From Opitutaceae bacterium (GTDB lineage Bacteria; Verrucomicrobiota; Verrucomicrobiia; Opitutales; Opitutaceae), in contig SXSC01000095.1 in NCBI GenBank assembly GCA_005792355.1, positions 1 through 33,194 on the forward strand: a stretch of 33,194 nt of DNA, written 5' to 3'. Under the pieces are notes generated by a model. The model was not told the origin of the DNA. It saw nothing but the letters and a program-made list of their open reading frames with translations, and made no database searches. A program made the position numbers and the translations under genes. Every line of letters starts with the position of its first letter. The first letter of the stretch is position 1. Positions 23,779 to 31,975 of the stretch are shown piece after piece.

Positions 23779-24392
23779 ACGCCAAGACCCGTAAAGCACA
23801 AATCCGCGCCCTTTCGGCGCGCTATCCTCGCGTGATCGCATGGAGCAAAGCCGACGGGGCCTTTGTCGGCAGCGCGCCCCCGCTCGTCGGTCAGTGCTGC
23901 CATGGCGACACGGAGATCGCAGTTGCACGGCAACTGGCCGCCATTGTCGAAGACCTCTCGGCCGATGTGTTGGATGGCAAGATGCCGGTCGCCGAGCCGT
24001 CGCCGGGCCGCGCTATTCTAGAAATTCCCACTCACGCCGAATTTGACGATCGTCGAATACGTGTCGGCCCGATTGTAGCGGTCCACGACATACATGTATT
24101 GATTGTTCGTCTGCACGTTGAAGACGTTGATCACGTCGGCATAAACGCTGAGGCGGCGGCTGAAGGCGTAGGCGACGTTGAAGTCGACGGGCGAGGTTGG
24201 ATAATTGTAGGTCCGACTGGCCAGGTTGGTGGCATTGAACACCGCCAGGCGGTGCCCGGTGTGGCTCATCTTCACCCGCAGGCTCCAGCCGCGCGCGTTG
24301 TACGAAATGCCGATGTTGCCGGCGCGGGGGGTGAAATTGGCCAGCTCCGCCTTCAACACGCCGAACAGCCCGTAATTGCCCTCGGATTTTAG
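23775..24392 (+). CDS. hicB: HicB-like antitoxin with lost 3' end (runs antisense into the next gene)
   Basis: The first ~80 residues are HicB-like: YPRVIAWSKADGAFVGSAPPLVGQCCHGDT (17-46) is the HicB partial-RNase-H core with GxCHGD, followed by IVEDLSADVLDGKMPVAEPSPG. After about residue 80 no HicB family sequence is recognisable. The frame continues for ~125 more codons exactly antisense to the 3' end of the receptor gene on the other strand (whose stop is at 24018-24020), and that part has the composition of an antisense shadow. The usual C-terminal DNA-binding domain and stop are absent. Best reading: the 3' end of hicB was removed when the receptor locus was joined here, leaving a fused, probably degraded tail. 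The antitoxin core could still bind HicA. Start overlaps hicA as ATGA. Confidence 0.6.
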   Translation: MNAKTRKAQIRALSARYPRVIAWSKADGAFVGSAPPLVGQCCHGDTEIAVARQLAAIVEDLSADVLDGKMPVAEPSPGRAILEIPTHAEFDDRRIRVGPIVAVHDIHVLIVRLHVEDVDHVGINAEAAAEGVGDVEVDGRGWIIVGPTGQVGGIEHRQAVPGVAHLHPQAPAARVVRNADVAGAGGEIGQLRLQHAEQPVIALGF

Positions 24393-26714
24393 ATAGGTGT
24401 AGTTCGCATAGACGCCAAAGCCGCGCCAAAATCCGGGAAGATTGCTGAACTGCTGCTGGTACGAGAATTCCACCCCCTGCACCTTCGCAAAGCCGCCGTT
24501 GAAATCGGTCGAGAATTCGTAGCCGACATACTCGTCGCCAAACGGGTTGCCCTTCGTGAGCAGCCCCGCGGAACTGCGGTAGATGAAGTCGCTAATCTTT
24601 TTCCTAAACGCCCCGACCGAGAGCGTGCCGGCCGGCTCGAAATAGTATTCCAGCGTGACGTCGTAATTCTCGGCGTGTTGCGGTTTCAACTCGGGGTTGT
24701 TGCCCGTAATCGTCAGGAGCTCGTTGTTGATGGTGTTATTGGGCACGATCTGCCCGAAACCGGGCCGGCCGATCCCAGTGGAAAAACTGGCCCGGGCCTG
24801 CAGATTTGGCGTCAACCGATACTTAAAGTGGATGCTCGGGAAGTAATCGCGATAGTTTCCGGTGGCCTTGGTCTGGTTCGCATACTCGGCCAGGGTGCGT
24901 CGCACATTCTCCGCGTCGGTGACCGTGCCCACCCATGCCGCGCGGCGCGCCTTTTCCGCCGCGGAAATCTCCTGCCGGTAGCCATTGGCGCGGAGATGGG
25001 TCTCCTCCATCCGCACGCCGGTCACCACCCCGAGACGCCCGAATTTGAAGCCACCCATCACGTAGGCCGCACCGACCGTTTCCGACGCCTTGAGATCGTT
25101 GCGAATCGTGTCGCGCGTCCCGGTGGCGAGATCCTCGCGGAACAGCCCGGCATTCGTGACGATCTCCTGTTTGAAGCGCGCCAGGTCGAGCCACTGAATC
25201 TGGCGATACACCGAGGGATAGCTTTTGAAGCTGTAGTTAAAGCTCTGATCGTGGAATCGCTGGAGATCGTCGTCGTTCGCGGCGCCGGCGGGGCCGACCA
25301 CGCCGTTCGGACCGACGTAATTGTACACCCGCCGGCTCTCATCTTTCTCCCGCGTCTGCGTGCGCACGCGGAAGCCCGTTTTCAATATGAAGGGCACGCG
25401 GCCGTCGATCGGTTTGCTGAAATTGAGCTGAGCGCCGCCGATCGTGTCCTTGCTCGTGTTTCGGGGGAAATTGGTCGCATTCAGCGTGGCCAAGCGCCAG
25501 TCGCGAATGTCCGGTCCGCTGGTCTGGACCACTTCCGTCGAACCTGGAGTCAGCTTGGTGCGATCCTGCAGGAACCCGACTCCGGCGGTGACGCGGTTCA
25601 GATCCATCGTCACATCGGTGCCCGTCGACGGGGAATAGTTGGCATTATAGTCCACCTTTCCTCCCCAGAACCTGCTCTCGCCGCCGGCGGTGTAATTGAA
25701 GGTGATGATGTCGCGGTCCCGCAGGTATTGGTTGCGCGTGAACGTATGATTCTGGGTCTCGGTGATCGTCGCGCTGACCGAGCGGATGCCGGTCGTCGAC
25801 GACGGAGTGCCCAACACACCCCAGTGCCGGTTGAGCTGATCGTAATAATAGGAATACATCGTGTTGACGTAAACGCGCGTGTTGGCCGTCAGTTGGTAGT
25901 CGAGCCGCAGACCGACGCCGGCCCGCTCGTGCTTCAGTCCGTCTTCGCCAAATTGCACGAAATTGAACCACGCCGGCCGGTCCGTGTCGGTCGTCCGCTG
26001 GTAGTCCATCCGGGCGGCGTCCCGGGGCTTGCGGAGATGATTATAGCTGCCCGTGAACATCACGCCGAGCTTTCCCTTGAACACATCCGAGAAACTGACA
26101 CTCCCGCTCGGGTCGGCCGTTCCGCGCAATACGTTGTAGGAGCCGCCCACCTGATACGTCGTGCGTCGGGTCTTCCGGTCGAGCGCGCTCTTCGTCTTCA
26201 GGTTCACCGCGCCGCCGATCGAATCGGCATCGACGTCCGGCGTCATGGCCTTGGTGATCTCGATGGTCTCGATGAAGTCGGTCGGAATCTTGTCGATCTC
26301 GAAGCCGCGGTCGAAAGAACGCGTCGAGCCGTTGGCCGCACGCGTGCCGTCGAGGCTCACGGCACTGAGGTTGGAATTCACTCCGCGGATTTGCACCCGG
26401 ATGATTTCGCCTTCCGACTCCTCCTTGCCGACCCCCGGCAGCCGCATCAGGAAATTGCCCAGGTTGAGATCCGCGACGTTGCCGAACGCATCGGTTGCGA
26501 TGACGGTTTTGACGTTGTCGGCATTGCGTTGCTGCGTAATCGCGAGCGCGTTGCCTTCGCGTTCGCCCTCGATCACGAATTTGTCCATCCGATACACTGC
26601 CGAGGTCAGACCGATGTCATGCTCCGCGGTGGCTCCGGCGGCGACGCGGCCGGTGATCGTTTTCGCATCCAAACCGGAATATGAAACCGTCAGGCGATGT
26701 TCACCGACGGGCAC
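24018..26714 (-). CDS. TonB-dependent receptor body, cut off from its signal peptide by an in-frame TAG
   Basis: An 898-residue open frame from a GTG at 26714. It holds the end of a carboxypeptidase-regulatory-like domain (VGEHRLTVSYSGLD), a TonB-box-like MDKFVIEGEREGNALAI, a plug with VQIRGVNSNLSAVSLDGTRAA and DVDADSIGGAVNLKTKSALD, and a complete barrel ending KFGVSGNF with terminal Phe. It lacks a signal peptide. The same frame continues upstream without a shift: 38 codons complete the N-terminal domain (GAVSNAATGVYLNG...), then a single TAG at 26829-26831, then a perfect signal peptide starting at ATG 26936. The intact ancestor would be 972 residues. As sequenced, this body cannot be exported unless the TAG is read through, so it is best seen as a recent nonsense-mutated gene. 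Tandem paralogue of the receptor at 26992-30120, 55 bp apart. Confidence 0.88.
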   Translation of the reverse strand: MPVGEHRLTVSYSGLDAKTITGRVAAGATAEHDIGLTSAVYRMDKFVIEGEREGNALAITQQRNADNVKTVIATDAFGNVADLNLGNFLMRLPGVGKEESEGEIIRVQIRGVNSNLSAVSLDGTRAANGSTRSFDRGFEIDKIPTDFIETIEITKAMTPDVDADSIGGAVNLKTKSALDRKTRRTTYQVGGSYNVLRGTADPSGSVSFSDVFKGKLGVMFTGSYNHLRKPRDAARMDYQRTTDTDRPAWFNFVQFGEDGLKHERAGVGLRLDYQLTANTRVYVNTMYSYYYDQLNRHWGVLGTPSSTTGIRSVSATITETQNHTFTRNQYLRDRDIITFNYTAGGESRFWGGKVDYNANYSPSTGTDVTMDLNRVTAGVGFLQDRTKLTPGSTEVVQTSGPDIRDWRLATLNATNFPRNTSKDTIGGAQLNFSKPIDGRVPFILKTGFRVRTQTREKDESRRVYNYVGPNGVVGPAGAANDDDLQRFHDQSFNYSFKSYPSVYRQIQWLDLARFKQEIVTNAGLFREDLATGTRDTIRNDLKASETVGAAYVMGGFKFGRLGVVTGVRMEETHLRANGYRQEISAAEKARRAAWVGTVTDAENVRRTLAEYANQTKATGNYRDYFPSIHFKYRLTPNLQARASFSTGIGRPGFGQIVPNNTINNELLTITGNNPELKPQHAENYDVTLEYYFEPAGTLSVGAFRKKISDFIYRSSAGLLTKGNPFGDEYVGYEFSTDFNGGFAKVQGVEFSYQQQFSNLPGFWRGFGVYANYTYLKSEGNYGLFGVLKAELANFTPRAGNIGISYNARGWSLRVKMSHTGHRLAVFNATNLASRTYNYPTSPVDFNVAYAFSRRLSVYADVINVFNVQTNNQYMYVVDRYNRADTYSTIVKFGVSGNF

Positions 26715-26828
26715 GTGGGGAAAAACGAAACGACCATCGCGGGAGGTGAAGACGAAGACGTCGCCCGGCGAGAGAGTGACTTGCGCACCATTCAGGTAGA
26801 CTCCGGTGGCGGCGTTGCTGACGGCGCC

Positions 26829-26936
26829 CTAGACGATGCCGACGGCACCGGCGTCGACCGCCAAGCCTTTGGGCACAATCGAGACAACGGTCAACCAGAC
26901 GAGCAGCAAGAGGCGATGGGGAATGGGGGAGGTCAT
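26829..26936 (-). pseudogene. Detached signal-peptide segment of the TonB-dependent receptor (ends in TAG)
   Basis: A 35-codon frame: MTSPIPHRLLLLVWLTVVS and a cleavage-like GLA, then VDAGAVGIV and TAG. It is in the same frame as the receptor body that follows; with one sense codon (for example CAG, GAG or AAG) at codon 36 the two would make a normal receptor. Its start is 55 bp after the stop of the upstream receptor. Confidence 0.75.
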
Positions 26937-26991
26937 GGAGCCACGGGGGAGTGCTTGGTTGCGATGCGAGTGCGAGGAAAGGAAGGGGGCG

Positions 26992-29900
26992 TCAGAACAG
27001 CCCCTTGATCCCGAAAACCCAGAGGGAGCCGTAAGACTGCGATTTCCAGAGCACAGCGGATTGACCCTCTTTCGCACCGGGCGGGCTTTCGAACCAGCGC
27101 ACGGGCTCCTTGGTGAGGTTGCGCGCCTGGGCGTAGAGCGTGAGCTGGCGGGTGAGTTTCCAGTTCAGCTGGCCGTCGAGCTGGGTGAGGTGGCGGTAAA
27201 AGCGGCCGGGGTTGGAGTCGGGTGTGTTGTCGCGCCACACGAGGCCGAGGTTGGCACTGAAACGGCGGTAGGAATACCCGAGACGGGCGGTGGCGCGGTG
27301 CGGGGCGATGTTGGCGAGGCGGAGGTTCGCGTAAGAGCGGGCGTAGGTGAAACCAACCGTGGTGCCACGGAGTATCGCGGGGAGAAACGAGAGCGTCTGG
27401 TTGTAGCCAACCTCAAGGTTGCGGAAGCGGCGCAGCTGCGAGTTATTTCGCGTCGAGCGGAAGATGAAGTTGGCGAGGTCCGGATCGTCGTTGCCAAATT
27501 GTTCGGCGTTGAAGTCGAACGACTCGCGGAGGTTCGTGATCTCGTTTTGGGAGACGCCGACGCTGAACTGGCCGGATGGCTCGAAATAATACGAGACGCG
27601 GGCCTGGTAGTTTTTCGAGTATTCCGGGAGGAGATCGGCGTTCGGGGCGCTGACGATCTGGGTATCCTCCTGCACATTAAACACGCCGGTGAGATCGTCG
27701 ATCGCGGGACGGGAAATGGCTTTGTTGAAACCCGCTTGGAACTGGAGGTTCCGGCCGAGGCTGTATTTCCCGACGACTGACGGGAACCAGTTGCGGTAGT
27801 CCGACTCGCGGTCGACGCGCGGCTGGCTGAAGAACTGGTACTGCAGGCCGGGGATGGTCGTGGCGCGGCCGGCGGCGTTGGTGGGGAAGCCGGCGCGTAC
27901 GATCTCGGCGCGCAGCCGCGGATCGAATTCGCGGAAACGGTTCGCGGTTTCCTCGACCCGCAGGCCGGCGCGGACCGAAAACTGGGGAGAGAAGCGCACG
28001 TCCATCTGGCTGTAGGCGGCGGTGACGGTCTGCTTGACGTTGCGGGTGTTGGCGACGTGCGCGGTGTAGTAGTTCTCGGGCGTGGCGCCAGTAAACGCGA
28101 AGAGCTCGGGGCGAGTGTTGAAGAGCTGGCCGATGGCGTTGCGGCTCGGCCGCGGCGGCACGCCCGCCGTCCCCGCGATATTGTGGATGGCGGCGATGGC
28201 GCCGGTCGTGCCGGTGTCGAAGGTGTGCGGGGTCACGAAGGACGGCCCGAGGTTGGCCCAGCTGCCGGTGGGGACGATCGTGGGCACCCCGGTGAGGGCG
28301 TTGTAGCCGGTGAGAGTGTTGCCGCCGGGGCCGATGTAGCTCCACGTGAGCGCGGCCTCGGGATTAAACTGAGTGCGGTATTCCTCGTTCACTTTGCCGC
28401 CGAACTTGACGGCGGCGGGAAAGCGCTTGAACGGGAGCGTCCATTTGGCGTTGAGCTGGCCGTTCCAGATTTCGGTTTTGAAGCGGCGGCCGGTGTCGTT
28501 GGCACGCGTGCCGCCGGAGGTGGTGCTGGTGTTGGTGAAGTTGGCGAGGTTGAACCAGTCTGGACCGGAAGTCTGGCGGATGACCCAGTTCATCGAGTCG
28601 GTGCTCGGGCGCGTGGCGGTGAAGTTGCTGAGGATGCTGCCGCTCTCGGAGTTGCTGTAGCCGCGGGCCAGCGAGTCGTAGCGCTTCGTGCCCATCGAGT
28701 AGGTGGTGGCGCCATCGATGACCCACGCGTCGAGCTTGTATTCGAAGCGCGGCGCGATCGTGCGATTGTAGACGTGCTTGGTCGAGCTGCTGCCGCCGTT
28801 GGCGATGGCGGGCACGGTGTTGGTCGCGCTGCTGCGCGAGGCAATCGTGAGGAGGCCGTCGCCCCCGACGGTGGAGCGGCCGTTGTTGACGTTGCTGTTG
28901 CTGTTGGCGGCGGTGAACGTGAAGTTGCGATTCCAGAAATCGCCCTGCGTGTAGGCGTAGTTGGCGTTGACCGAGAGCGTGAGCCGGGCCGTGGCGCGGA
29001 AATCCGCGGTGATGAGCACGCTGTCCTTGTCGATCACCTTGGGGCCGTCCTTGAAGTCGAGGTTGCGCAGCACGAGCGGGCGCGGATCCGCAGCGGTGGG
29101 GTTGCGGTTGTAGTCCATCGTGAATTGATACTGCTCGGAATACGAGGAGCCGCGGCTGGCACTCACGAGAATGCCGAGCCGCTGTTTGAAAAACGACTCG
29201 GAATAATCGAACACGACATTGGGCGACCACTTGTAGTGCGGCTGGTCACCCGGACCGTAGGTGCGGCGAAGCCGGAACTCCTCGGTGTTGAAATTGAGGT
29301 TGAAGTTGGCGCTCACCTGCCGCCCCTTCCGCTCGAAGGCGCGCTTGGTCTTCATGTTGATCGTGCCGGCGGGCGAGTCGGCGTCGGACTCGGAGCTCGT
29401 CGTGCGTGTCACCTCAATCGACTCGAGGCTGTTGATCGCAACCCCCTCGAAACTCGGCGCCCGCGAGCGGCCGGCCCCGAGCCCCGGATCGGGGCTGGCG
29501 GAGCGGATGCCGTCGACGGACATGCCGACATATTGCGGATCCATCCCGCCGAGACGTGGGCCGCGCGCCTCGGACTCCACATATTCGAGATCGAATCCCG
29601 GCAGATATTTCAAAAACTCGCCGACATTGCCGTCCGTCACGTCGCCGAAGATGTCGGAGGAGACGGAGGTGACGATGTCCATGCTGCGGCGCTGGGCCAT
29701 GATGGCCTTGGCGTTGCCCTCGCGCTCGCTGGAGACGTTGAACGCGGAGAGTTGGACCACCTCGCCGATTTTCTTCGGGCCCGAGGCACTGCTCGTGAGG
29801 TTGATTTCACGCACGGCCGTCCGGCCCCCCGAGACAGTAAACGTGTCCAGCGCGGTGTCGTAGCCCGTATAGGTCACGGTGATCGTAACTTCGCCGTCCG

Positions 29901-30120
29901 GCACCTGGTTGAATTCAAACGATCCACCGCTGGCGGTGGAAGTCATCTGATTGGTGCCCGCGAGCCGGACCTCGGCATCGCGCACGTATTCGCCGGTGGC
30001 GGGATTGAACACGCGGCCCCGAACCGTGCCAGATCCGCTGGCGACCTCGGCACCGAGGACGGCCAGGCCGGGAGCAAGCGTCAGCAGGATCCGAGCAACC
30101 AATCGGAAGAGTGGGCTCAT
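26992..30120 (-). CDS. TonB-dependent receptor with carboxypeptidase-regulatory-like N-domain
   Basis: A 1042-residue outer-membrane receptor. Signal peptide about 1-24 (MSPLFRLVARILLTLAPGLAV). A carboxypeptidase-regulatory-like domain (about 32-110) opens GTVRGRVFNPATGEYVRDAEV and contains GGSFEFNQVPDGEVTITVTYTGY. LSAFNVSSEREGN (126-138) is the TonB-box-like motif, and the plug has VGMSVDGIRSAS, INSLESIEVTRTTSSESDADSPAGTINMKT. The long barrel ends LWVFGIKGLF. The frame is open further upstream (ATG 30249, TTG 30276), but the ATG at 30120 directly precedes the signal peptide and follows a GGGAGGA sequence. That site is inside a hairpin. Same EREGNA subfamily as the interrupted receptor downstream. 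These receptors often import glycans; the ligand here is unknown. Confidence 0.93.
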   Translation of the reverse strand: MSPLFRLVARILLTLAPGLAVLGAEVASGSGTVRGRVFNPATGEYVRDAEVRLAGTNQMTSTASGGSFEFNQVPDGEVTITVTYTGYDTALDTFTVSGGRTAVREINLTSSASGPKKIGEVVQLSAFNVSSEREGNAKAIMAQRRSMDIVTSVSSDIFGDVTDGNVGEFLKYLPGFDLEYVESEARGPRLGGMDPQYVGMSVDGIRSASPDPGLGAGRSRAPSFEGVAINSLESIEVTRTTSSESDADSPAGTINMKTKRAFERKGRQVSANFNLNFNTEEFRLRRTYGPGDQPHYKWSPNVVFDYSESFFKQRLGILVSASRGSSYSEQYQFTMDYNRNPTAADPRPLVLRNLDFKDGPKVIDKDSVLITADFRATARLTLSVNANYAYTQGDFWNRNFTFTAANSNSNVNNGRSTVGGDGLLTIASRSSATNTVPAIANGGSSSTKHVYNRTIAPRFEYKLDAWVIDGATTYSMGTKRYDSLARGYSNSESGSILSNFTATRPSTDSMNWVIRQTSGPDWFNLANFTNTSTTSGGTRANDTGRRFKTEIWNGQLNAKWTLPFKRFPAAVKFGGKVNEEYRTQFNPEAALTWSYIGPGGNTLTGYNALTGVPTIVPTGSWANLGPSFVTPHTFDTGTTGAIAAIHNIAGTAGVPPRPSRNAIGQLFNTRPELFAFTGATPENYYTAHVANTRNVKQTVTAAYSQMDVRFSPQFSVRAGLRVEETANRFREFDPRLRAEIVRAGFPTNAAGRATTIPGLQYQFFSQPRVDRESDYRNWFPSVVGKYSLGRNLQFQAGFNKAISRPAIDDLTGVFNVQEDTQIVSAPNADLLPEYSKNYQARVSYYFEPSGQFSVGVSQNEITNLRESFDFNAEQFGNDDPDLANFIFRSTRNNSQLRRFRNLEVGYNQTLSFLPAILRGTTVGFTYARSYANLRLANIAPHRATARLGYSYRRFSANLGLVWRDNTPDSNPGRFYRHLTQLDGQLNWKLTRQLTLYAQARNLTKEPVRWFESPPGAKEGQSAVLWKSQSYGSLWVFGIKGLF

Positions 30121-30121
30121 T

Positions 30122-30143
30122 CCTCCCGGCTTTGCCGGGGAGG
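30122..30143 (-). promoter_or_regulatory. Hairpin that covers the receptor's ribosome-binding site
   Basis: On the minus strand the mRNA would read CCTCCCCGGC-AAA-GCCGGGAGG-A-ATG. The core 6-bp stem is perfect and pairing extends with one bulge to include the GGGAGG Shine-Dalgarno-like sequence directly before the start codon. Folding would hide the site from ribosomes. Confidence 0.4.
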
Positions 30144-30359
30144 CTGCGGATGTCGGCGTCAATGTCGCGCGACCGATCACGAGCGCGAACGCGCCGATTC
30201 CGAAACGCCCGGGAGAACCCGGGAGCTGAGAGGGTGTGGAGGTAGGCATGGGGGTTGCTGAGGTTGGAACGGACAATCGCTCGGGTCGAGAGGGACACCG
30301 CCCGGCGTCGGGGCAGAGGAACGACCGGACGCACCGAATGGCGTAACACCACGCGTCAT

Positions 30360-30393
30360 GATCGCCAACCTATTGTTTACGACGGTGGCGATC
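30360..30393. promoter_or_regulatory. 8-bp inverted repeat with AT-rich centre
   Basis: GATCGCCA (30360-30367) and TGGCGATC (30386-30393) are perfect inverted copies with 18 bp between, including CTATTGTTTAC. It lies 240 bp upstream of the receptor gene. It may be an operator for a dimeric regulator or a hairpin after the MFS gene. Confidence 0.35.
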
Positions 30394-30438
30394 TCGCGCC
30401 TATCTCCGACTGGCGGTGCGACTGGTCGGCCACCGACG

Positions 30439-31722
30439 TCATGCGATTTCGGTGGGCTTTGTTCCCGCGACCCGCCCTGCCCCGCCCTTCTCTTCCGGTG
30501 GCTTGATCGCCGCAAAGGTGCGCCAGAGAATCAGGTCATAAATCGCCTTGAGCCCGCCTCCGACGACAAAGCACCAACCCGCCAGCGCCGGCACCGCCAT
30601 CACCGGGCCGGCGACGAGCGGGCCGAGAGCGGTGCCGAATTGCCGCACGGTGGTCGTGAGGCCGTTGGCCGCGGAGCGCTCGGCGGCGGGTACGATCGCA
30701 TTGACGTAGGACTGCCGTGTCGGGACATCCATCTGTGAGATCAGGTGCCGCGCGAGCAGCACCGCCACCGCCAGGCCAAACGTCGGCATGAACGGCAGGA
30801 GGATCAACAGCACATTCGACGGGAGATGGGTGAACACCATCGTGTTCAAGAGCCCGAAGCGCCGCGCGAGCGGCACGGCGGCGAGGGCGGAGAGCCCGGA
30901 GAGCAGCGTCGCGCCGAAGAACACGTTCCCGAGGGTCGCGATGTCGGCGCCGAACTTTTGGTGAAGCCAGTAAGCGACGAAACTCTGCACGATGAATCCC
31001 CCGCCGAACGCATCGAGGGTGAACAGCGCGCTGAGCCGGAACACGTCGCGTTTTGCCTCGTGCAGCCCGTGCCACGGCCGCGCTCTCCCGGCGGAATCCG
31101 TCGCGCGCGCCGGCGCTTCCACCGCCCGGCCGAGCAAGGCGAACACCACGAGCAACCCCGCGCCGCTCGCCGCGTAGAGCCAGAGCAGCGCGCGATAGCT
31201 CGCCAGTTCGCTCCAGCCGTGCCGTTGCAGCGCGCCGGCCAGCCAGCCTCCGAGCAGCGCGCCGAGGGCGTTGGCGGTGAAGCCGAGCACATGCGACCAC
31301 GCAAAGACCCGCGTGCGCTGGTCGTCGCCGATCACCTGCGTGAGGCAGGCCTGCTCGATCGCGAGAAACGGGCCGACCTCGCCGCCCGTCGGACTCACGA
31401 CGCCCACAATCGCCGCCACGATCAGGAGCCAGTACGTGTCGGTACCCGCCATCACCGCGCCGCCGAGTATCATCAACCCCGAACCGAGGAGCAGCATCCG
31501 CCGCCGTCCGATCCGATCCGCCCGCGTACTGATCACGACAGAGAGCAACGCGCCACCCAGCAACGTCAGCGTAAGCAGCAGCCCGACCTTCGCCGTGGAA
31601 AAGCCGAGGGTATGGAGGTGGAGCACGAGCACCACCGCGAGAAACCCGTACGCAAACAAGCGCACGATCCGGGCTGCGAACAGCAGGGCGAAATCCCGCG
31701 GGGAGGTGGAGGACGGCAACAT
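30439..31722 (-). CDS. Major facilitator superfamily transporter
   Basis: A 427-residue integral membrane protein with about 12 hydrophobic helices. The MFS motif A between TM2 and TM3 reads STRADRIGRRRM, and a long polar central loop (around GRAVEAPARATDSAGRARPWHGLHEAKRD) splits the two six-helix halves. TM11-12 region ends WCFVVGGGLKAIYDLILW. Such proteins export drugs or import/export small metabolites with a proton gradient. Start is ATG 31722 (MLPSSTSPRDF), with an in-frame earlier candidate at 31755 that adds a Cys-rich stretch and is less likely. It is on the same strand as the two receptors, 318 bp upstream, and may or may not share their transcript. Substrate unknown. Confidence 0.88.
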   Translation of the reverse strand: MLPSSTSPRDFALLFAARIVRLFAYGFLAVVLVLHLHTLGFSTAKVGLLLTLTLLGGALLSVVISTRADRIGRRRMLLLGSGLMILGGAVMAGTDTYWLLIVAAIVGVVSPTGGEVGPFLAIEQACLTQVIGDDQRTRVFAWSHVLGFTANALGALLGGWLAGALQRHGWSELASYRALLWLYAASGAGLLVVFALLGRAVEAPARATDSAGRARPWHGLHEAKRDVFRLSALFTLDAFGGGFIVQSFVAYWLHQKFGADIATLGNVFFGATLLSGLSALAAVPLARRFGLLNTMVFTHLPSNVLLILLPFMPTFGLAVAVLLARHLISQMDVPTRQSYVNAIVPAAERSAANGLTTTVRQFGTALGPLVAGPVMAVPALAGWCFVVGGGLKAIYDLILWRTFAAIKPPEEKGGAGRVAGTKPTEIA

Positions 31723-31835
31723 GGCTCGGTGATTAGCTTGGGGGCAGCAACACACTTACAACCTACTAGTGCGACACCGGGGCCGCAACCCTCCTCCGGC
31801 GGGCAAACGAAACTTGAACTCCAATCCCTTGCACC

Positions 31836-31898
31836 GAAGGCAACGAAGCAAACGAAGGTCGCGGAGACGAACGATCCTTCGTTCTCTTTGTTGCCTTC
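31836..31898. repeat. Long imperfect inverted repeat (GAAGGCAAC family)
   Basis: GAAGGCAACGAAGCAAACG...(31836-31858, 23 bases) is inverted at 31876-31898 with 20 of 23 matches and a 17-base loop. It resembles short CTTCGTT/CCTTC-rich repeats found between genes in environmental bacteria. It lies between the divergent MFS and glycosyltransferase genes (253 bp gap). Confidence 0.6.
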
Positions 31899-31975
31899 TG
31901 TTCAAATTCCGTGGCTTGAAGATGCACGCAGGCAGACAACATGTTCAGCTATAGTCAGACGAATCAGCACCCAGG

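Larger units (their letters stand above)
30121..30438. other. 318-bp gap upstream of the receptor pair
   Basis: No gene is seen. It holds the ribosome-site hairpin (30122-30143) and a GATCGCCA/TGGCGATC inverted repeat (30360-30393). A 43-residue in-frame N-terminal extension of the receptor (ATG 30249) could be encoded here but lacks signal-peptide character. Confidence 0.45.

Noticed and set aside
24675..26684. 669-residue plus-strand frame opposite the interrupted receptor
   Set aside because: Antisense to a well-supported receptor, no recognisable domain, composition of a shadow frame.
28057..30261. 734-residue plus-strand frame opposite the intact receptor
   Set aside because: Same reason: antisense shadow with no domain and no start context.
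31764..31776. CTACTAGTGCGAC resembling one end of the 126-bp element
   Set aside because: Only about 12 bases match and the rest of the element is absent; too short to call a remnant.
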